DNA of 64,000 nt from CAG-411 sp963643465 (GTDB lineage Bacteria; Bacillota; Clostridia; Lachnospirales; Lachnospiraceae). Positions 16,750-26,104 of the stretch are shown here, piece by piece. The notes under the pieces are model-generated. The model had not been told where the DNA came from. It saw only the letters and a list, made by a program, of their open reading frames with translations, and did no database searches. The first letter of the stretch is position 1. Each line of letters begins with the position of its first letter. The position numbers were made by a program, and so were the translations under genes. The stretch covers positions 1 to 64,000 of the forward strand of contig CAVIJT010000005.1 in assembly GCA_963643465.1 (NCBI GenBank), written 5' to 3'.

Positions 16750-17232
16750 ATGGCAGATAAGAAAAATATTTTAACTTATGAAGGTCTTACAGCATTAGAG
16801 AATGAGTTAGAGGACTTAAAGGTCAACAAACGTCAGGAGGTTGCTCAGAAGATTAAGGAAGCTAGAGAGCAGGGTGACTTATCAGAGAATGCAGAGTATG
16901 ATGCAGCTAAAGATGAGCAGCGTGATATTGAGGCTAGAATTGAGGAAATTGAGAAGATTCTTAAAAATGCAGAAGTCATTGTTGAGGAAGAAGTTGACTT
17001 AAATAAAATCAGCATTGGATGCCGTGTTAAAATTTTAGACATCGAGGAGAACGAAGAACTTGTATATAAATTAGTTGGTTCCACAGAAGCAAATAGCTTG
17101 AAGGGAAAAATCTCTAACGAGTCTCCAGTAGGTCAGGCTTTAATTGGTGCAAAGAAAGGTCAGACTATTACAGTAGAGACACAGGTTGGAGATTTGAAAT
17201 ATAAGATTTTGGAAATTGAGAGATCGAACTAA
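16750..17232 (+). CDS. greA: Transcription elongation factor GreA
   Basis: 160 residues from ATG 16750 (MADKKNILTYEGL), the family's usual start; GATGGAGG lies upstream. The N-terminal antiparallel coiled coil includes AREQGDLSENAEYDAAKDEQ, with the acidic tip residues that enter the polymerase secondary channel to stimulate cleavage of backtracked RNA. The C-terminal FKBP-like domain ends PVGQALIGAKKGQTITVE. Complete. It is followed by lysS, a common Firmicutes pairing. Confidence 0.96.
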   Translation: MADKKNILTYEGLTALENELEDLKVNKRQEVAQKIKEAREQGDLSENAEYDAAKDEQRDIEARIEEIEKILKNAEVIVEEEVDLNKISIGCRVKILDIEENEELVYKLVGSTEANSLKGKISNESPVGQALIGAKKGQTITVETQVGDLKYKILEIERSN

Positions 17233-17344
17233 GAGTTAATGGAAAAAGACAACTGTTTCAAAATGGGAGCAGTGATAGAAAAGGTTACGGAGTACATTTG
17301 TCAGGTACCAATAGTAACAAAGTGTAGTGAAAGGATGAAATAGT

Positions 17345-18844
17345 TTGGCAGAACAGAATCAGAATAAACAGAAACCACAGCAGGATGTGAATCAGCTTAT
17401 TAAGGTTAGAAATGAGAAATTGGCGGATTTACAGGCAAATAATAAAGACCCATTTACTATTACAAAATATGATGTGACACACCATAGTGTAGATGTAAAA
17501 GAGCAGTATGAGGAATTAGAAGGCAAAGAAGTAAACATTGCCGGACGTATGATGTTCAAACGTGTGATGGGTAAAGCATCATTTTGTAATGTGCAGGATT
17601 TAAAAGGAAATATTCAAGCATATGTAGCAAGAGATGAGATTGGTGAAGAGTCATACAAAGATTTCAAGAAGTATGATGTAGGTGATATTCTTGGTATTAA
17701 AGGTATCGTATTTACTACAAAGACTGGTGAGAAATCTATTCATGCAAAAGAAGTTACTCTTTTGTCAAAGAGTTTGCAGATTCTTCCAGAGAAGTTCCAT
17801 GGATTGACAGATACAGATACCAGATATCGTCAGAGATATGTGGATTTGATTATGAATAGCGAAGTAAAAGATACTTTTGTAAAGCGTTCACAAATTATTA
17901 GCAGTATTCGTCGTTTCTTAGATGGACAGGGATTTATGGAAGTAGAGACACCTATGCTTGTGTCTAACGCAGGTGGTGCAGCAGCAAGACCATTTGAAAC
18001 TCATTACAATGCACTTTCTGAAGATGTGAAACTTCGTATTTCTTTGGAGTTATACTTAAAGAGATTGATTGTTGGTGGTTTGGAACGTGTATATGAGATT
18101 GGTCGTGTATTCCGTAATGAGGGAACTGACACCAGACACAATCCAGAGTTTACTTTGATGGAGTTATATCAGGCATATACAGATTACTATGGTATGATGG
18201 ACTTAACAGAGAATATGTTCCGTACAGTTGCACAGGAAGTTTGTGGTACAACTACAATTCCTTATGCAGAGGAAATGATTGATCTTGGTAAGCCATTTGA
18301 GAGAATTACTATGGTAGATGCAGTTAAGAAATATGCTGGTGTAGATTTCAATGCGATTGCAAATACAGAAGAAGCAAAGAAAGTTGCAGATGAGCATCAT
18401 ATTGAGTACGAAGCGATACATGAAAAAGGTGATATCCTTAACTTATTCTTTGAGGAGTTTGTAGAAGAGAAGTTAATTCAGCCTACATTCGTTATGGATC
18501 ATCCAGTTGAGATTTCTCCACTTACTAAGAGAAAGCCAGAGAATCCAGATTATGTAGAGCGTTTTGAGTTATTTATTTATGGTCGTGAGATGGCAAATGC
18601 GTACTCAGAGCTTAATGATCCAATTGATCAGCGTAAGCGTTTTGAGGCACAGGAAGCTGCATTTGCTGCTGGTAATGAAGAAGCAAACCACACAGACGAG
18701 GATTTCTTAAATGCTTTGAGCATTGGTATGCCTCCTACAGGTGGTATTGGATATGGAATCGACCGTTTGGTAATGTTGCTTACAAACCAGCCAAGTATTA
18801 GAGATGTATTATTGTTCCCAACCCTTAAGAGTTTGGATAAGTAA
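17345..18844 (+). CDS. lysS: Lysyl-tRNA synthetase (class II)
   Basis: 499 residues. It begins with TTG 17345 (MAEQNQNKQK), supported by AAAGGATGA just upstream; the rare start codon may limit expression. The N-terminal OB-fold anticodon-binding domain (about 55-160) is followed by the class II catalytic core. Motif 2 is RVFRNEGTDTRHNPEFT and motif 3 is GGIGYGIDRLVMLL. It charges tRNA-Lys with lysine and ATP. It probably shares the greA transcript (112-base gap with no terminator). A terminator follows at 18935. Confidence 0.97.
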   Translation: MAEQNQNKQKPQQDVNQLIKVRNEKLADLQANNKDPFTITKYDVTHHSVDVKEQYEELEGKEVNIAGRMMFKRVMGKASFCNVQDLKGNIQAYVARDEIGEESYKDFKKYDVGDILGIKGIVFTTKTGEKSIHAKEVTLLSKSLQILPEKFHGLTDTDTRYRQRYVDLIMNSEVKDTFVKRSQIISSIRRFLDGQGFMEVETPMLVSNAGGAAARPFETHYNALSEDVKLRISLELYLKRLIVGGLERVYEIGRVFRNEGTDTRHNPEFTLMELYQAYTDYYGMMDLTENMFRTVAQEVCGTTTIPYAEEMIDLGKPFERITMVDAVKKYAGVDFNAIANTEEAKKVADEHHIEYEAIHEKGDILNLFFEEFVEEKLIQPTFVMDHPVEISPLTKRKPENPDYVERFELFIYGREMANAYSELNDPIDQRKRFEAQEAAFAAGNEEANHTDEDFLNALSIGMPPTGGIGYGIDRLVMLLTNQPSIRDVLLFPTLKSLDK

Positions 18845-18934
18845 AACCTTTATTTATAAGGGTTTTAGAGCATGGAAGTCAAAAATTGCGACCGATTTGC
18901 GACCCAATAATTAAATAAAGAGAACATGTTTATG

Positions 18935-18969
18935 AAAATAGGCTTCCAATGAAAGGGAAGCCTATTTTT
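18935..18969 (+). terminator. Terminator of greA-lysS
   Basis: AAAATAGGCTTCC - AATGAAAG - GGAAGCCTATTTT, a 13-bp perfect stem ending in T-rich sequence. Confidence 0.88.
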
Positions 18970-19021
18970 ACAAAACAAATCTTTCGAGAGATGTGTAGTA
19001 GTAAACAACTTGTCGAACCCA

Positions 19022-19117
19022 TCAACAATAGTCTTTTTTGGGAATGATAATCTTGCGTTCCCGTTTCATTTCTATGCGTTCTTTGATACGTTCTTTTGTA
19101 TATTCCTTGTTGAAATA
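19022..19117 (-). pseudogene. C-terminal relic of a mobile-element-type gene
   Basis: On the minus strand 31 codons read YFNKEYTKERIKERIEMKR, then ERKIIIPKKDYC and a stop. This highly charged text looks like the tail of a relaxase or integrase-type protein. No start or upstream portion exists on that strand, so only a fragment remains. The upstream side (18880-18905) holds a tandem TTGCGACC word. This family guess is weak. The rest of 18970-19191 shows nothing else. Confidence 0.35.
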
Positions 19118-19191
19118 CTTTTATAGTGGTAAAATAAAAGCTAGTAGATTGTACTTAATTTTAGCGGTTTGTTTTAGAGGGGAAAAATATT

Positions 19192-19764
19192 ATGAAACGA
19201 AAAAGAGTGCTCTTTTTTAGCATAATTTTTGTTGGGTTACTGCTTTTTGGGGCGGTATGGGAAGCTTTTTTGGTATGTATTGTTCCTCAAACCAGAGTGA
19301 GATTTAAAAATTTTGAAGCATTTCGAGATAAGGCAGAAAACTCTGGATTGTCGATGTCATTACCAGACTCCCAAGATGATTTAAAATATTATTATCATGT
19401 AGAATGGTTTCAATATTTATCTGGGTTTAGTGTTTCTTTATCAGATAATGATTATAAACAGATGATTGAAAGCTGTATAGAAGAATATCAATATTATAAT
19501 AATTCCTCTGAATTTGTAAAATATTTTTATCAGTACAATGAGAGGGAGGTTCAGTATGCACAAGAAGATGTTCTTATGAAAAATGGTATAACATTTTTTG
19601 AAGGTTTATTGCTTGAGGGTGAAGAGATTGAGGATTTTTACTATATTGTAGCGAGAAAGACGGAAAGTACACATGAATATTATACCTGCGTGTTAGCCAA
19701 TGATACAAATAATAGGATTATGGAACTGTCATATAGAAATACAAATCCTCAATATGATAAGTAG
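19192..19764 (+). CDS. Membrane-anchored hypothetical protein
   Basis: 190 residues after RBS AGAGGGG. One N-terminal hydrophobic segment (about 8-28) acts as an anchor or uncleaved signal. The rest is a soluble, tyrosine-rich and acidic extracytoplasmic domain (YYYHVEWFQYLSG, EEYQYYNNSSEF). No conserved family recognised. It is followed by repeat copy B and another orphan membrane protein. Composition is AT-rich and the surroundings contain a mobile-gene relic, so it could be acquired DNA (inference). Confidence 0.65.
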   Translation: MKRKRVLFFSIIFVGLLLFGAVWEAFLVCIVPQTRVRFKNFEAFRDKAENSGLSMSLPDSQDDLKYYYHVEWFQYLSGFSVSLSDNDYKQMIESCIEEYQYYNNSSEFVKYFYQYNEREVQYAQEDVLMKNGITFFEGLLLEGEEIEDFYYIVARKTESTHEYYTCVLANDTNNRIMELSYRNTNPQYDK

Positions 19765-19805
19765 AGTAACAAATGGCAGTTTAGGGAGTGTACACAGGTT
19801 ATGTT

Positions 19806-19954
19806 TTTTATCTTATAGGAAAATGCGTCCTATAAGATAAAAGCCCTCTGGGCAGGATGCGCACGAATTTGTATGGAAGATGTACTGCGTACCAAATTCG
19901 GCGCGGCAAAGCGTGCAAGCACATTGGGAAAGTGTAACGTCGCGGAGCGTGCTT
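19806..19954. repeat. Structured intergenic repeat, copy B
   Basis: Same layout as copy A at 2149. The first inverted repeat is TTATCTTATAGGA/TCCTATAAGATAA (19808-19820 and 19828-19840). A middle GCCCTCTGGGCAGGATGCGC and GATGTACTGCGTAC follows. The perfect 16-bp inverted repeat CAAAGCGTGCAAGCAC (19907-19922) / GTGCTTGCACGCTTTG (19939-19954) closes it. First-stem sequences differ between copies A and B but both pair perfectly, suggesting selection on structure. Confidence 0.75.
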
Positions 19955-19994
19955 GCACGCTTTGTTCTGATATTTTAAGAAAGAGGATTAAATA

Positions 19995-20480
19995 ATGCTA
20001 AAAGATAAAAAACTAAAAATTATATTATTTAATGCCATATCAGCTATACTAATTGTATTATTTTGGTTTATACTCTATTATTTCTTTGAAAATCATGGTT
20101 GGCTGTGTTCTTCTAAAGAAGAATGCTTACTTATACATCAAGGTATGGATTGGGAAGGGTGGAATATTATAACTTTCTGTATTGTATATTTTCTTATAGA
20201 AGTGGTGAATTGCCGATTGACCGATTTATCCTTTTGGAATTATGCACTTGTACAGGCAATATTGGATTTTGTTATATTTTTCTCATGCTTGGGATTTATG
20301 GAAAGAACTTCATGGTTTGTTCCAATTACTGGTGTTAGCGGATTTAGTGTTAAATATACTAAGGCTAGAGCTTTAATTAACTATTTTCAACAATATATTT
20401 TGACATTTTTTATTTCTTATTTAACTATGGCAATGATTTATGGCATAAGTAAATTTCTAAGGGGAAGAAAACTATTATGA
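19995..20480 (+). CDS. Four-helix hypothetical membrane protein
   Basis: 161 residues with four hydrophobic segments (about 9-30, 55-72, 80-100 and 132-152). A short loop between the first two contains a cysteine pair context (LCSSKEECLL). No enzymatic motif or named family is visible. RBS AAAGAGGA lies upstream. It stands alone between repeat B and the large inverted repeat at 20538. Confidence 0.65.
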   Translation: MLKDKKLKIILFNAISAILIVLFWFILYYFFENHGWLCSSKEECLLIHQGMDWEGWNIITFCIVYFLIEVVNCRLTDLSFWNYALVQAILDFVIFFSCLGFMERTSWFVPITGVSGFSVKYTKARALINYFQQYILTFFISYLTMAMIYGISKFLRGRKLL

Positions 20481-20537
20481 AAAAAATATATAAAAATTCT
20501 TTTGAGTACAATAGCTATATAAATTGTTGTGGTAGCA

Positions 20538-20576
20538 TTATCCTTCGTTCTGACTTAGTGTCAGAACGAAGGATAA
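20538..20576. terminator. Perfect 17-bp inverted repeat between convergent genes
   Basis: TTATCCTTCGTTCTGAC - TTAGT - GTCAGAACGAAGGATAA lies between the plus-strand gene ending at 20480 and the minus-strand gene ending at 20636. It probably terminates both, although U-tracts are poor on each side. Confidence 0.7.
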
Positions 20577-20635
20577 ATAAGGAACTTTTTTAGCTCCCTT
20601 TCTTAAGGTTGTTTAAGCGAGTATTTCGGGACTTC

Positions 20636-21403
20636 CTAAACACTCAGCTTTTGTAAAAATTCTTTTGTTCTTTCGCTGGATGGATGGTCTATTACATCTT
20701 CCGGTTTTCCTTCCTCTATGACCATGCCACCATCCATAAAGATAACTTTATCTGAGACGGCTCTGGCAAAATCAATCTCATGGGTAACGATGACCATTGT
20801 CATATGTTCCGCAGCAAGGGCTTTCATAACTCTTAATATACCTGCCGTGATCTCTGGGTCCAAAGCGGAAGTAGGTTCATCAAAAAATAGGATTTTTGAA
20901 TTTAGAGCCAATGCTCTTGCAATGGCAACACGTTGCTGCTGTCCTCCTGAAAGTTCGCATGGATAAGCATTTTCCTTATCTGCCAATCCCAATTTGTCAA
21001 GAAGTTCTCTCGCCTGTGCATACACCTCTTCTTTCTCTCTATTCTGATTATGAATAGGTGCATCCACAATATTTTTTATAACAGAATAATGAGGAAACAG
21101 ATTAAAATTCTGGAAAACAAGTCCAAAATTCATATATGCTTTTTTTAGTTCAGACTTTGGAGGATAAAGAACCTTTCCTTCCGCTGTTGTCTTTACAATA
21201 TCTTTTCCAAGATAGCTTATTGTACCGCCGTCAATATGTTCAAGGAAAGTGGCACATCTTAATAAAGTAGACTTTCCCGAACCTGACGGTCCAATGATGG
21301 ATACGATTTCCCCTTTGTTTACTTCCAGATTAATATTCTTCAATACCTCTTTGGTATCAAAACTTTTCTGTATATTTTTTAAACTCAATATATTCTCACT
21401 CAT
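20636..21403 (-). CDS. Polar amino-acid ABC transporter ATP-binding protein (GlnQ type)
   Basis: 255 residues from ATG at 21403 (MSENILSLKN), chosen because GGAG lies seven bases upstream. The frame also opens further upstream at a TTG. Motifs are Walker A GPSGSGKST, signature LSGGQQQRVAIARAL, Walker B ILFFDEPTSALD and H-loop VTHEIDFA. It powers import together with the fused substrate-binding/permease protein encoded just upstream on the same strand (27-base gap). The amino acid transported cannot be told from sequence. Confidence 0.93.
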   Translation of the reverse strand: MSENILSLKNIQKSFDTKEVLKNINLEVNKGEIVSIIGPSGSGKSTLLRCATFLEHIDGGTISYLGKDIVKTTAEGKVLYPPKSELKKAYMNFGLVFQNFNLFPHYSVIKNIVDAPIHNQNREKEEVYAQARELLDKLGLADKENAYPCELSGGQQQRVAIARALALNSKILFFDEPTSALDPEITAGILRVMKALAAEHMTMVIVTHEIDFARAVSDKVIFMDGGMVIEEGKPEDVIDHPSSERTKEFLQKLSV

Positions 21404-21430
21404 AATTTTCTCCATTTCGAACAATTACAG

Positions 21431-22942
21431 TTATTTATAATAATCCATTTTCTTTTCCATAAATTCCATGAAAAATGCCACTACAAAATTAAAAATATAA
21501 TAGAATAAACCAGCTACAAAAAGAGGTACAAGAGAAGCCTGTGAAGAGGCAATTTGCTTAGCCACAGTAAACATCTCTGTATAGGCAATGGCAAATGCTA
21601 AAGAGGTATCCTTAACAAGTGTTATTACTTCGTTTGTTATGGCTGGCATTACTCGTTTGACCATCTGTGGGAAAATAATTCTGATAAATGTACTGGTGCT
21701 GTTATATCCTAATACCTTTGCAGCTTCTCTTTGTCCTATAGGTATGCTCTGTATACCGGAACGGTATATTTCTGCAAAATACGCGGCATAATTAAGGGAA
21801 AATCCTATGATAACCGCATAAAATCTGTAGCTATATGAAGTAGAAATGTCAAATACATAATATGGTGCAAAAAATACCACCAACAACTGGAGCATAAGTG
21901 GCGTTCCTCTCATGATGGAGATATAAATCTTCGCAATCCATTGTACTACTTTGAATTTTGACATTCGAAATGCCATGATCAATAATCCTAATGGCATAGC
22001 GAATAGCAATGTAAGTGCAAATATTGCAAATGTAGATATCATACCTGAGGACAGAAGCTTAATAATTCTTAGCATATCTGCCTTGTTGACGGAAGCTCCC
22101 GAATTCTCTTGGGAAACCGTTACTTCATCCTCATGACTAAGACAGACACTATCCTGTAATCCCCATTTCTTTGCGATTTCTTCAAAAGTACCATCATCTA
22201 GCATCTCAAACAGTGTAGTCTGTACTTCATCTCTCAACTCAGTATTACCAAGTTTAAACCCAATTCCATATTTTTCTGTAGAGATTTGTTCATCAAGCAT
22301 GGTAAATGTATCATCTTTCGCAGATAACTGATAGGATGCCACACCTATATCCATAGCAACTGCATCAATCATTCCACTTTCCAGATTCATAAATGCAGAA
22401 TTGTAATCGGAAACTTCTTGAAGATTTTTAAGTGACTCGGCAAGTTTCATATTTTCTTTTGTTGCACTGTCTCCTGTTAGGGCTTTTAGTGCAGATGAAT
22501 CACTTTGGACTGCCAGGATTTTCCCTTTTAAGTCTGCCAGTTCTTTGATGCCTGAATCTTTCTTTACTATAACAACTTGAGAATTATCAACATAAGGTGT
22601 GGACCATGTATATTTTGACTCTCTTCCATTCATAGTAAATCCATTCCATATACAGGAGATGGAACCGGAAGCAAGTTCAGAATCTTTAGAATCCCAAGCA
22701 ATAGGTCTGGCAACAAAATTCCATCCTTTTCTTTTACAGACCTCTTTCGCCAAATCCAAATCAAAGCCTACATACTGACCATTCTCATCCATATATCCAT
22801 ATGGTGGAAATTCCGCGTCAAATCCCACGATAAAATCCTCTGACTCTTCAGCAGATGCCTGCATTTGCTTCAGTCCGCATACGGAACAGATAAAAACGAA
22901 AGCAAAAATAAAGAAGAATTTTAGCTTTCTTATGTTATTCAT
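21431..22942 (-). CDS. Fused substrate-binding protein / permease of a polar amino-acid ABC importer
   Basis: 503 residues from ATG 22942 (MNNIRKLKFF), with GGTGA upstream. A signal-like hydrophobic segment (about 8-25) leads into an SBP_bac_3 domain (VGFDAEFPPYGYMDENGQYV, LDLAKEV, about 36-270). After a short linker comes a HisM-type permease with about five membrane helices (about 300-500) and the EAA loop GQREAAKVLGYNS. The fusion places the receptor on the outer face of its own permease, a known arrangement in Firmicutes. It is co-transcribed with the ATPase. Confidence 0.92.
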   Translation of the reverse strand: MNNIRKLKFFFIFAFVFICSVCGLKQMQASAEESEDFIVGFDAEFPPYGYMDENGQYVGFDLDLAKEVCKRKGWNFVARPIAWDSKDSELASGSISCIWNGFTMNGRESKYTWSTPYVDNSQVVIVKKDSGIKELADLKGKILAVQSDSSALKALTGDSATKENMKLAESLKNLQEVSDYNSAFMNLESGMIDAVAMDIGVASYQLSAKDDTFTMLDEQISTEKYGIGFKLGNTELRDEVQTTLFEMLDDGTFEEIAKKWGLQDSVCLSHEDEVTVSQENSGASVNKADMLRIIKLLSSGMISTFAIFALTLLFAMPLGLLIMAFRMSKFKVVQWIAKIYISIMRGTPLMLQLLVVFFAPYYVFDISTSYSYRFYAVIIGFSLNYAAYFAEIYRSGIQSIPIGQREAAKVLGYNSTSTFIRIIFPQMVKRVMPAITNEVITLVKDTSLAFAIAYTEMFTVAKQIASSQASLVPLFVAGLFYYIFNFVVAFFMEFMEKKMDYYK

Positions 22943-23043
22943 TGTGTAATCACCATACCTTTCTTTTTTTAGTAACAACTCAGCTCCAAGACTAAAGTGT
23001 TACTTATACTGCTGAAGCAGTAGTGTTTTGAATGTGACAATTT

Positions 23044-23073
23044 ATTATACATAGATATGTCTAAAGAAGTAAA
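23044..23073 (-). promoter_or_regulatory. Putative promoter of the amino-acid importer operon
   Basis: Minus-strand TTTACT (23073-23068), 18 bases, TATAAT (23049-23044), about 100 bases ahead of the ATG. The leader contains a small ACTGCT/AGCAGT hairpin. Confidence 0.5.
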
Positions 23074-23194
23074 TAGATATCTATTAATTTTTGCACTGTA
23101 AAGTTTACGTGCTATATTCAGTATTCATGGAATACGAGCAGCTATTTTCAAAGGGGAGAATGGGGTGAAAGAAATAGTAAAATATTGGGGATTG

Positions 23195-23203
23195 TGCTAT
23201 AAT
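23195..23203 (+). promoter_or_regulatory. Extended -10 promoter of the secreted protease gene
   Basis: TGC-TATAAT with no recognisable -35 at the usual distance. It lies 75 bases before the ATG. The rest of 23074-23194 shows nothing else. Confidence 0.55.
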
Positions 23204-23278
23204 AAAATAAAGATAAAATGGGAAAAACTGGTAGCAATTTTGTGCATTTCATGATGCAGCAGATAGGATGTGAAAACG

Positions 23279-25978
23279 ATGAGAAAAACAAAAAGAATGT
23301 TTGCAACTCTTATGACAACCGTTATGATGGTGACAACCTTCCCCAATATGGGATTTCCTGTTTTGATGTCACAGGCAGAAGAGGTAACAAAAGACAGTTT
23401 CGAACGTGTAATTGATACACAGGAATATGATTATCTGGCTTTAAGCCAATTAATGCAAGAGGAGTCACAAAGTAATTCACAGGAGATAGATGATTTAGAA
23501 GAAATTTTTATGGATACTTCTCAAGTAGAAGCAGATTCGGAAGAGATTGAGGAAAGCCTTCCTTCTTCTGTGGATTTGAGTCAGAGCGAGTATTTTCCTG
23601 CGATTGGAAACCAAGGGGCAACGGGAAGTTGTGGGTATTTTTCTATTTTTCATACCAATCTTACCTTTGTATACAATCGAACAAAGGGAGTGAAAACCAC
23701 AGAAAGCAATACAATCAATCCTATGTTTGGTTATAATTTTTTAGGATTAACCAAAGAAAATTCCTATTTGTTAATTCAGCAAATTGGGTTTGCAACCATG
23801 GGAGCAGTTCCGTTGGATTTGACAAACAATAAAACGCTTTACCCTACAAAAGAAGTATGGGAAAGTGCATTAAATCATCGTGCAGTAGAAATTGAGACCA
23901 TAAGCAATTATGGGGATGAGGATGCTATCATAACGGGACCAACTGATCCTACTTTGAATCGAATAAAGCAGTCCTTAAAGGATGGATTTCCTATGGGATG
24001 TGGTACATTGGCAGGTAGTTGGAATTTTTCAGTTGTGGCTTCTGGAGAACATAAAGGCGAAGTAGCCATTGACCGTTGTGATGTAGGAACTACAGGCGGT
24101 CATGGTGTTAGCATTGTGGGATATGATGATGATATTTGGATTGATATTAACTATGATGGACAAGTGCAAACTGCAGAAATGGGAGCATTAAAGATTGCAA
24201 ATTCATGGGGAACTGATTGGGGAACGGATGGATTTGCATGGATTGCATATGATGCACTGAATACTACTTCACAGGTTTTGACAGCGTCGGAACAGACAAG
24301 AATTAATAATGCTATTTCAGCAGGTACCATTAAGGCGAAAAAGGTAAACAACAGTGGGCGCAAGTCCTTTTTCATGTATACGGATCACAATCGTCCGAAA
24401 GTAAGAGAGTATGATAATTCCGGATGTTTATGCTATATGACGATAAATACTGGTTCAAGAAAAGAAATGACCATGTCTGTTACAGCTACCAGTAAAGCAG
24501 ATGGAACCACAAAGTCTTATCAATTTCCTAAATTGTGTAATGAGAAGGATAATCTTGCATGGGACGGAACAGAACGTGCTACAGATGGAACCCTTGTATT
24601 TGATTTGGAAAATGTAGTGCCAGGGCTTTCTAGTAGCACTATGGGAGATTATACATGGACAGCAACATTTGTGGATGATACTTCGGATGCGTATTCACTG
24701 ACAGTGAAAGAGTTGTATTTTACTGTGGATGGGGCAAAGACTTACACAACGACCATTTCCAGTATTCCTATAAACGGAAGTGAGAAAACGTATACAATGG
24801 TATCAAGTGGTGAGGAACCTTCTATAAAAGTAGAGGAAGAGAATAAGGCTACCATTTATTACAATAATTCGGATTATAGTGGTGCGTATATTCACTATAA
24901 AGTAGGAAGTGGAAAATGGACTACTGCTCCGGGAATGCAAATGTGCGACAGTAGCGAACAGAGTGGATATACATGGAAATATGTAATTGATTTAGGAAAA
25001 GAAACAAAAGTGAATGTCTGTTTCAACGATGGAAATGGTTCATGGGATAATAACAATAGCGAAGATTATACAATTTCAGCGGGAACTTATGGAGTAAAAA
25101 ATGGGAAAGTAACAGAGTTACAAGAAATTGTAGTGACACCAGAGCCTATTGCAACAGTGGAACCTACAGCAACAATAGAGCCAACGGCAACAGTGGAACC
25201 TACAGCAACAGTAGAGGCAACTCCAACAGTAGCACCAACACAGATGGTAAATCCAACTGTAACGGTAGTGCCAACACAGACGGGAAATCCAACGGCAACG
25301 GTAGAACCAACAGCAAAACCAACCGCTACACCAATACAAACGGTAGAGCCAATTGCAACTGCTACACCGTTACAAACAGTGGAGCCAACCATAACTGTTA
25401 CACCATCACCAACGATAGAAGTAACTACAACGGTTGCACCATCTGCAACAACAGCAGTTACGATGGTTACATCAACTCCGTTGGTTACTGCAACTTCAAG
25501 TCCTGTTGCAGACGAGACAACGTTGACTTCTAATATAAAGACAGTTAAATTTGTCAGTGTTTCTGCAAAGGATACATATAAGATATATACGAATAAAAAT
25601 TTGAAACTAAAAATTAACACAAATGGAAGCAATCTTCAGTATCAATTTGTAAAAAAGGGAAACAAGCTGGGAAGTTCCTGGGCTTTGGCAAAAGAAACCG
25701 TAACGATGAAGGCTTCCGGTGTGGTTTATTTTAAGTATACGTTAAATGAACAGGAGATTGTAAAAAAGACGGTAGGGGTTATTATTGATAGGAAAAAGCC
25801 AAAAATCAAACTATCTGGGAAAAGGATAAGGGCTACGGACAAGGGAAGTGGTATTAAGTCAATTAGAGTAAATGGAAAAAAGGTAAAGAATAATTTTGAA
25901 TTAAGGAACGGAAAAAATAGGATAGTGGTTGTGGATAAGGCTGGAAATAAGACCATAAAGATTATAAAAATTCAATAG
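23279..25978 (+). CDS. Secreted papain-like (C1) cysteine protease with CBM25-like module and Pro/Thr linker
   Basis: 899 residues from ATG 23279, placed by AGGATGTG six bases upstream. Signal peptide is about 1-34. The C1 peptidase domain (about 90-350) has active-site text NQGATGSCGYFS (Cys about 118), His in GGHGVSIVGYDDD and Asn in IANSWGTDWGTDGF. A starch-binding CBM25-like module follows (about 515-610: YSGAYIHYKVGSGKWTTAPG, FNDGNGSWDNN). Then comes an approximately 130-residue linker of VEPTAT-type repeats and a lysine-rich C-terminal beta domain. No LPXTG motif. The residue after the catalytic Cys is Gly instead of the usual Trp. Domain calls are by motif. Confidence 0.85.
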   Translation: MRKTKRMFATLMTTVMMVTTFPNMGFPVLMSQAEEVTKDSFERVIDTQEYDYLALSQLMQEESQSNSQEIDDLEEIFMDTSQVEADSEEIEESLPSSVDLSQSEYFPAIGNQGATGSCGYFSIFHTNLTFVYNRTKGVKTTESNTINPMFGYNFLGLTKENSYLLIQQIGFATMGAVPLDLTNNKTLYPTKEVWESALNHRAVEIETISNYGDEDAIITGPTDPTLNRIKQSLKDGFPMGCGTLAGSWNFSVVASGEHKGEVAIDRCDVGTTGGHGVSIVGYDDDIWIDINYDGQVQTAEMGALKIANSWGTDWGTDGFAWIAYDALNTTSQVLTASEQTRINNAISAGTIKAKKVNNSGRKSFFMYTDHNRPKVREYDNSGCLCYMTINTGSRKEMTMSVTATSKADGTTKSYQFPKLCNEKDNLAWDGTERATDGTLVFDLENVVPGLSSSTMGDYTWTATFVDDTSDAYSLTVKELYFTVDGAKTYTTTISSIPINGSEKTYTMVSSGEEPSIKVEEENKATIYYNNSDYSGAYIHYKVGSGKWTTAPGMQMCDSSEQSGYTWKYVIDLGKETKVNVCFNDGNGSWDNNNSEDYTISAGTYGVKNGKVTELQEIVVTPEPIATVEPTATIEPTATVEPTATVEATPTVAPTQMVNPTVTVVPTQTGNPTATVEPTAKPTATPIQTVEPIATATPLQTVEPTITVTPSPTIEVTTTVAPSATTAVTMVTSTPLVTATSSPVADETTLTSNIKTVKFVSVSAKDTYKIYTNKNLKLKINTNGSNLQYQFVKKGNKLGSSWALAKETVTMKASGVVYFKYTLNEQEIVKKTVGVIIDRKKPKIKLSGKRIRATDKGSGIKSIRVNGKKVKNNFELRNGKNRIVVVDKAGNKTIKIIKIQ

Positions 25979-26063
25979 TAGCAAATCTACAATAACCTGA
26001 AAAATTGGCAAAGCGTGTAAGTAGATGTTGTTTTATAGGACGCATATACTGTAATGTCTTTTT

Positions 26064-26104
26064 TGGCACTTTCAAATATTTTTATTTGAAAGTGCCATTT
26101 TGTT
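26064..26104 (+). terminator. Terminator of the secreted protease gene
   Basis: TGGCACTTTCAAATA - TTTT - TATTTGAAAGTGCCA, a perfect 15-bp stem followed by TTTTGTT. It overlaps the 3' end of the convergent sensor kinase gene. Confidence 0.9.

Noticed and set aside
25087..25632. 181-residue minus-strand frame rich in Val/Gly/Thr
   Set aside because: It is the antisense of the Pro/Thr repeat linker of the secreted protease; no RBS and repeat-driven openness.
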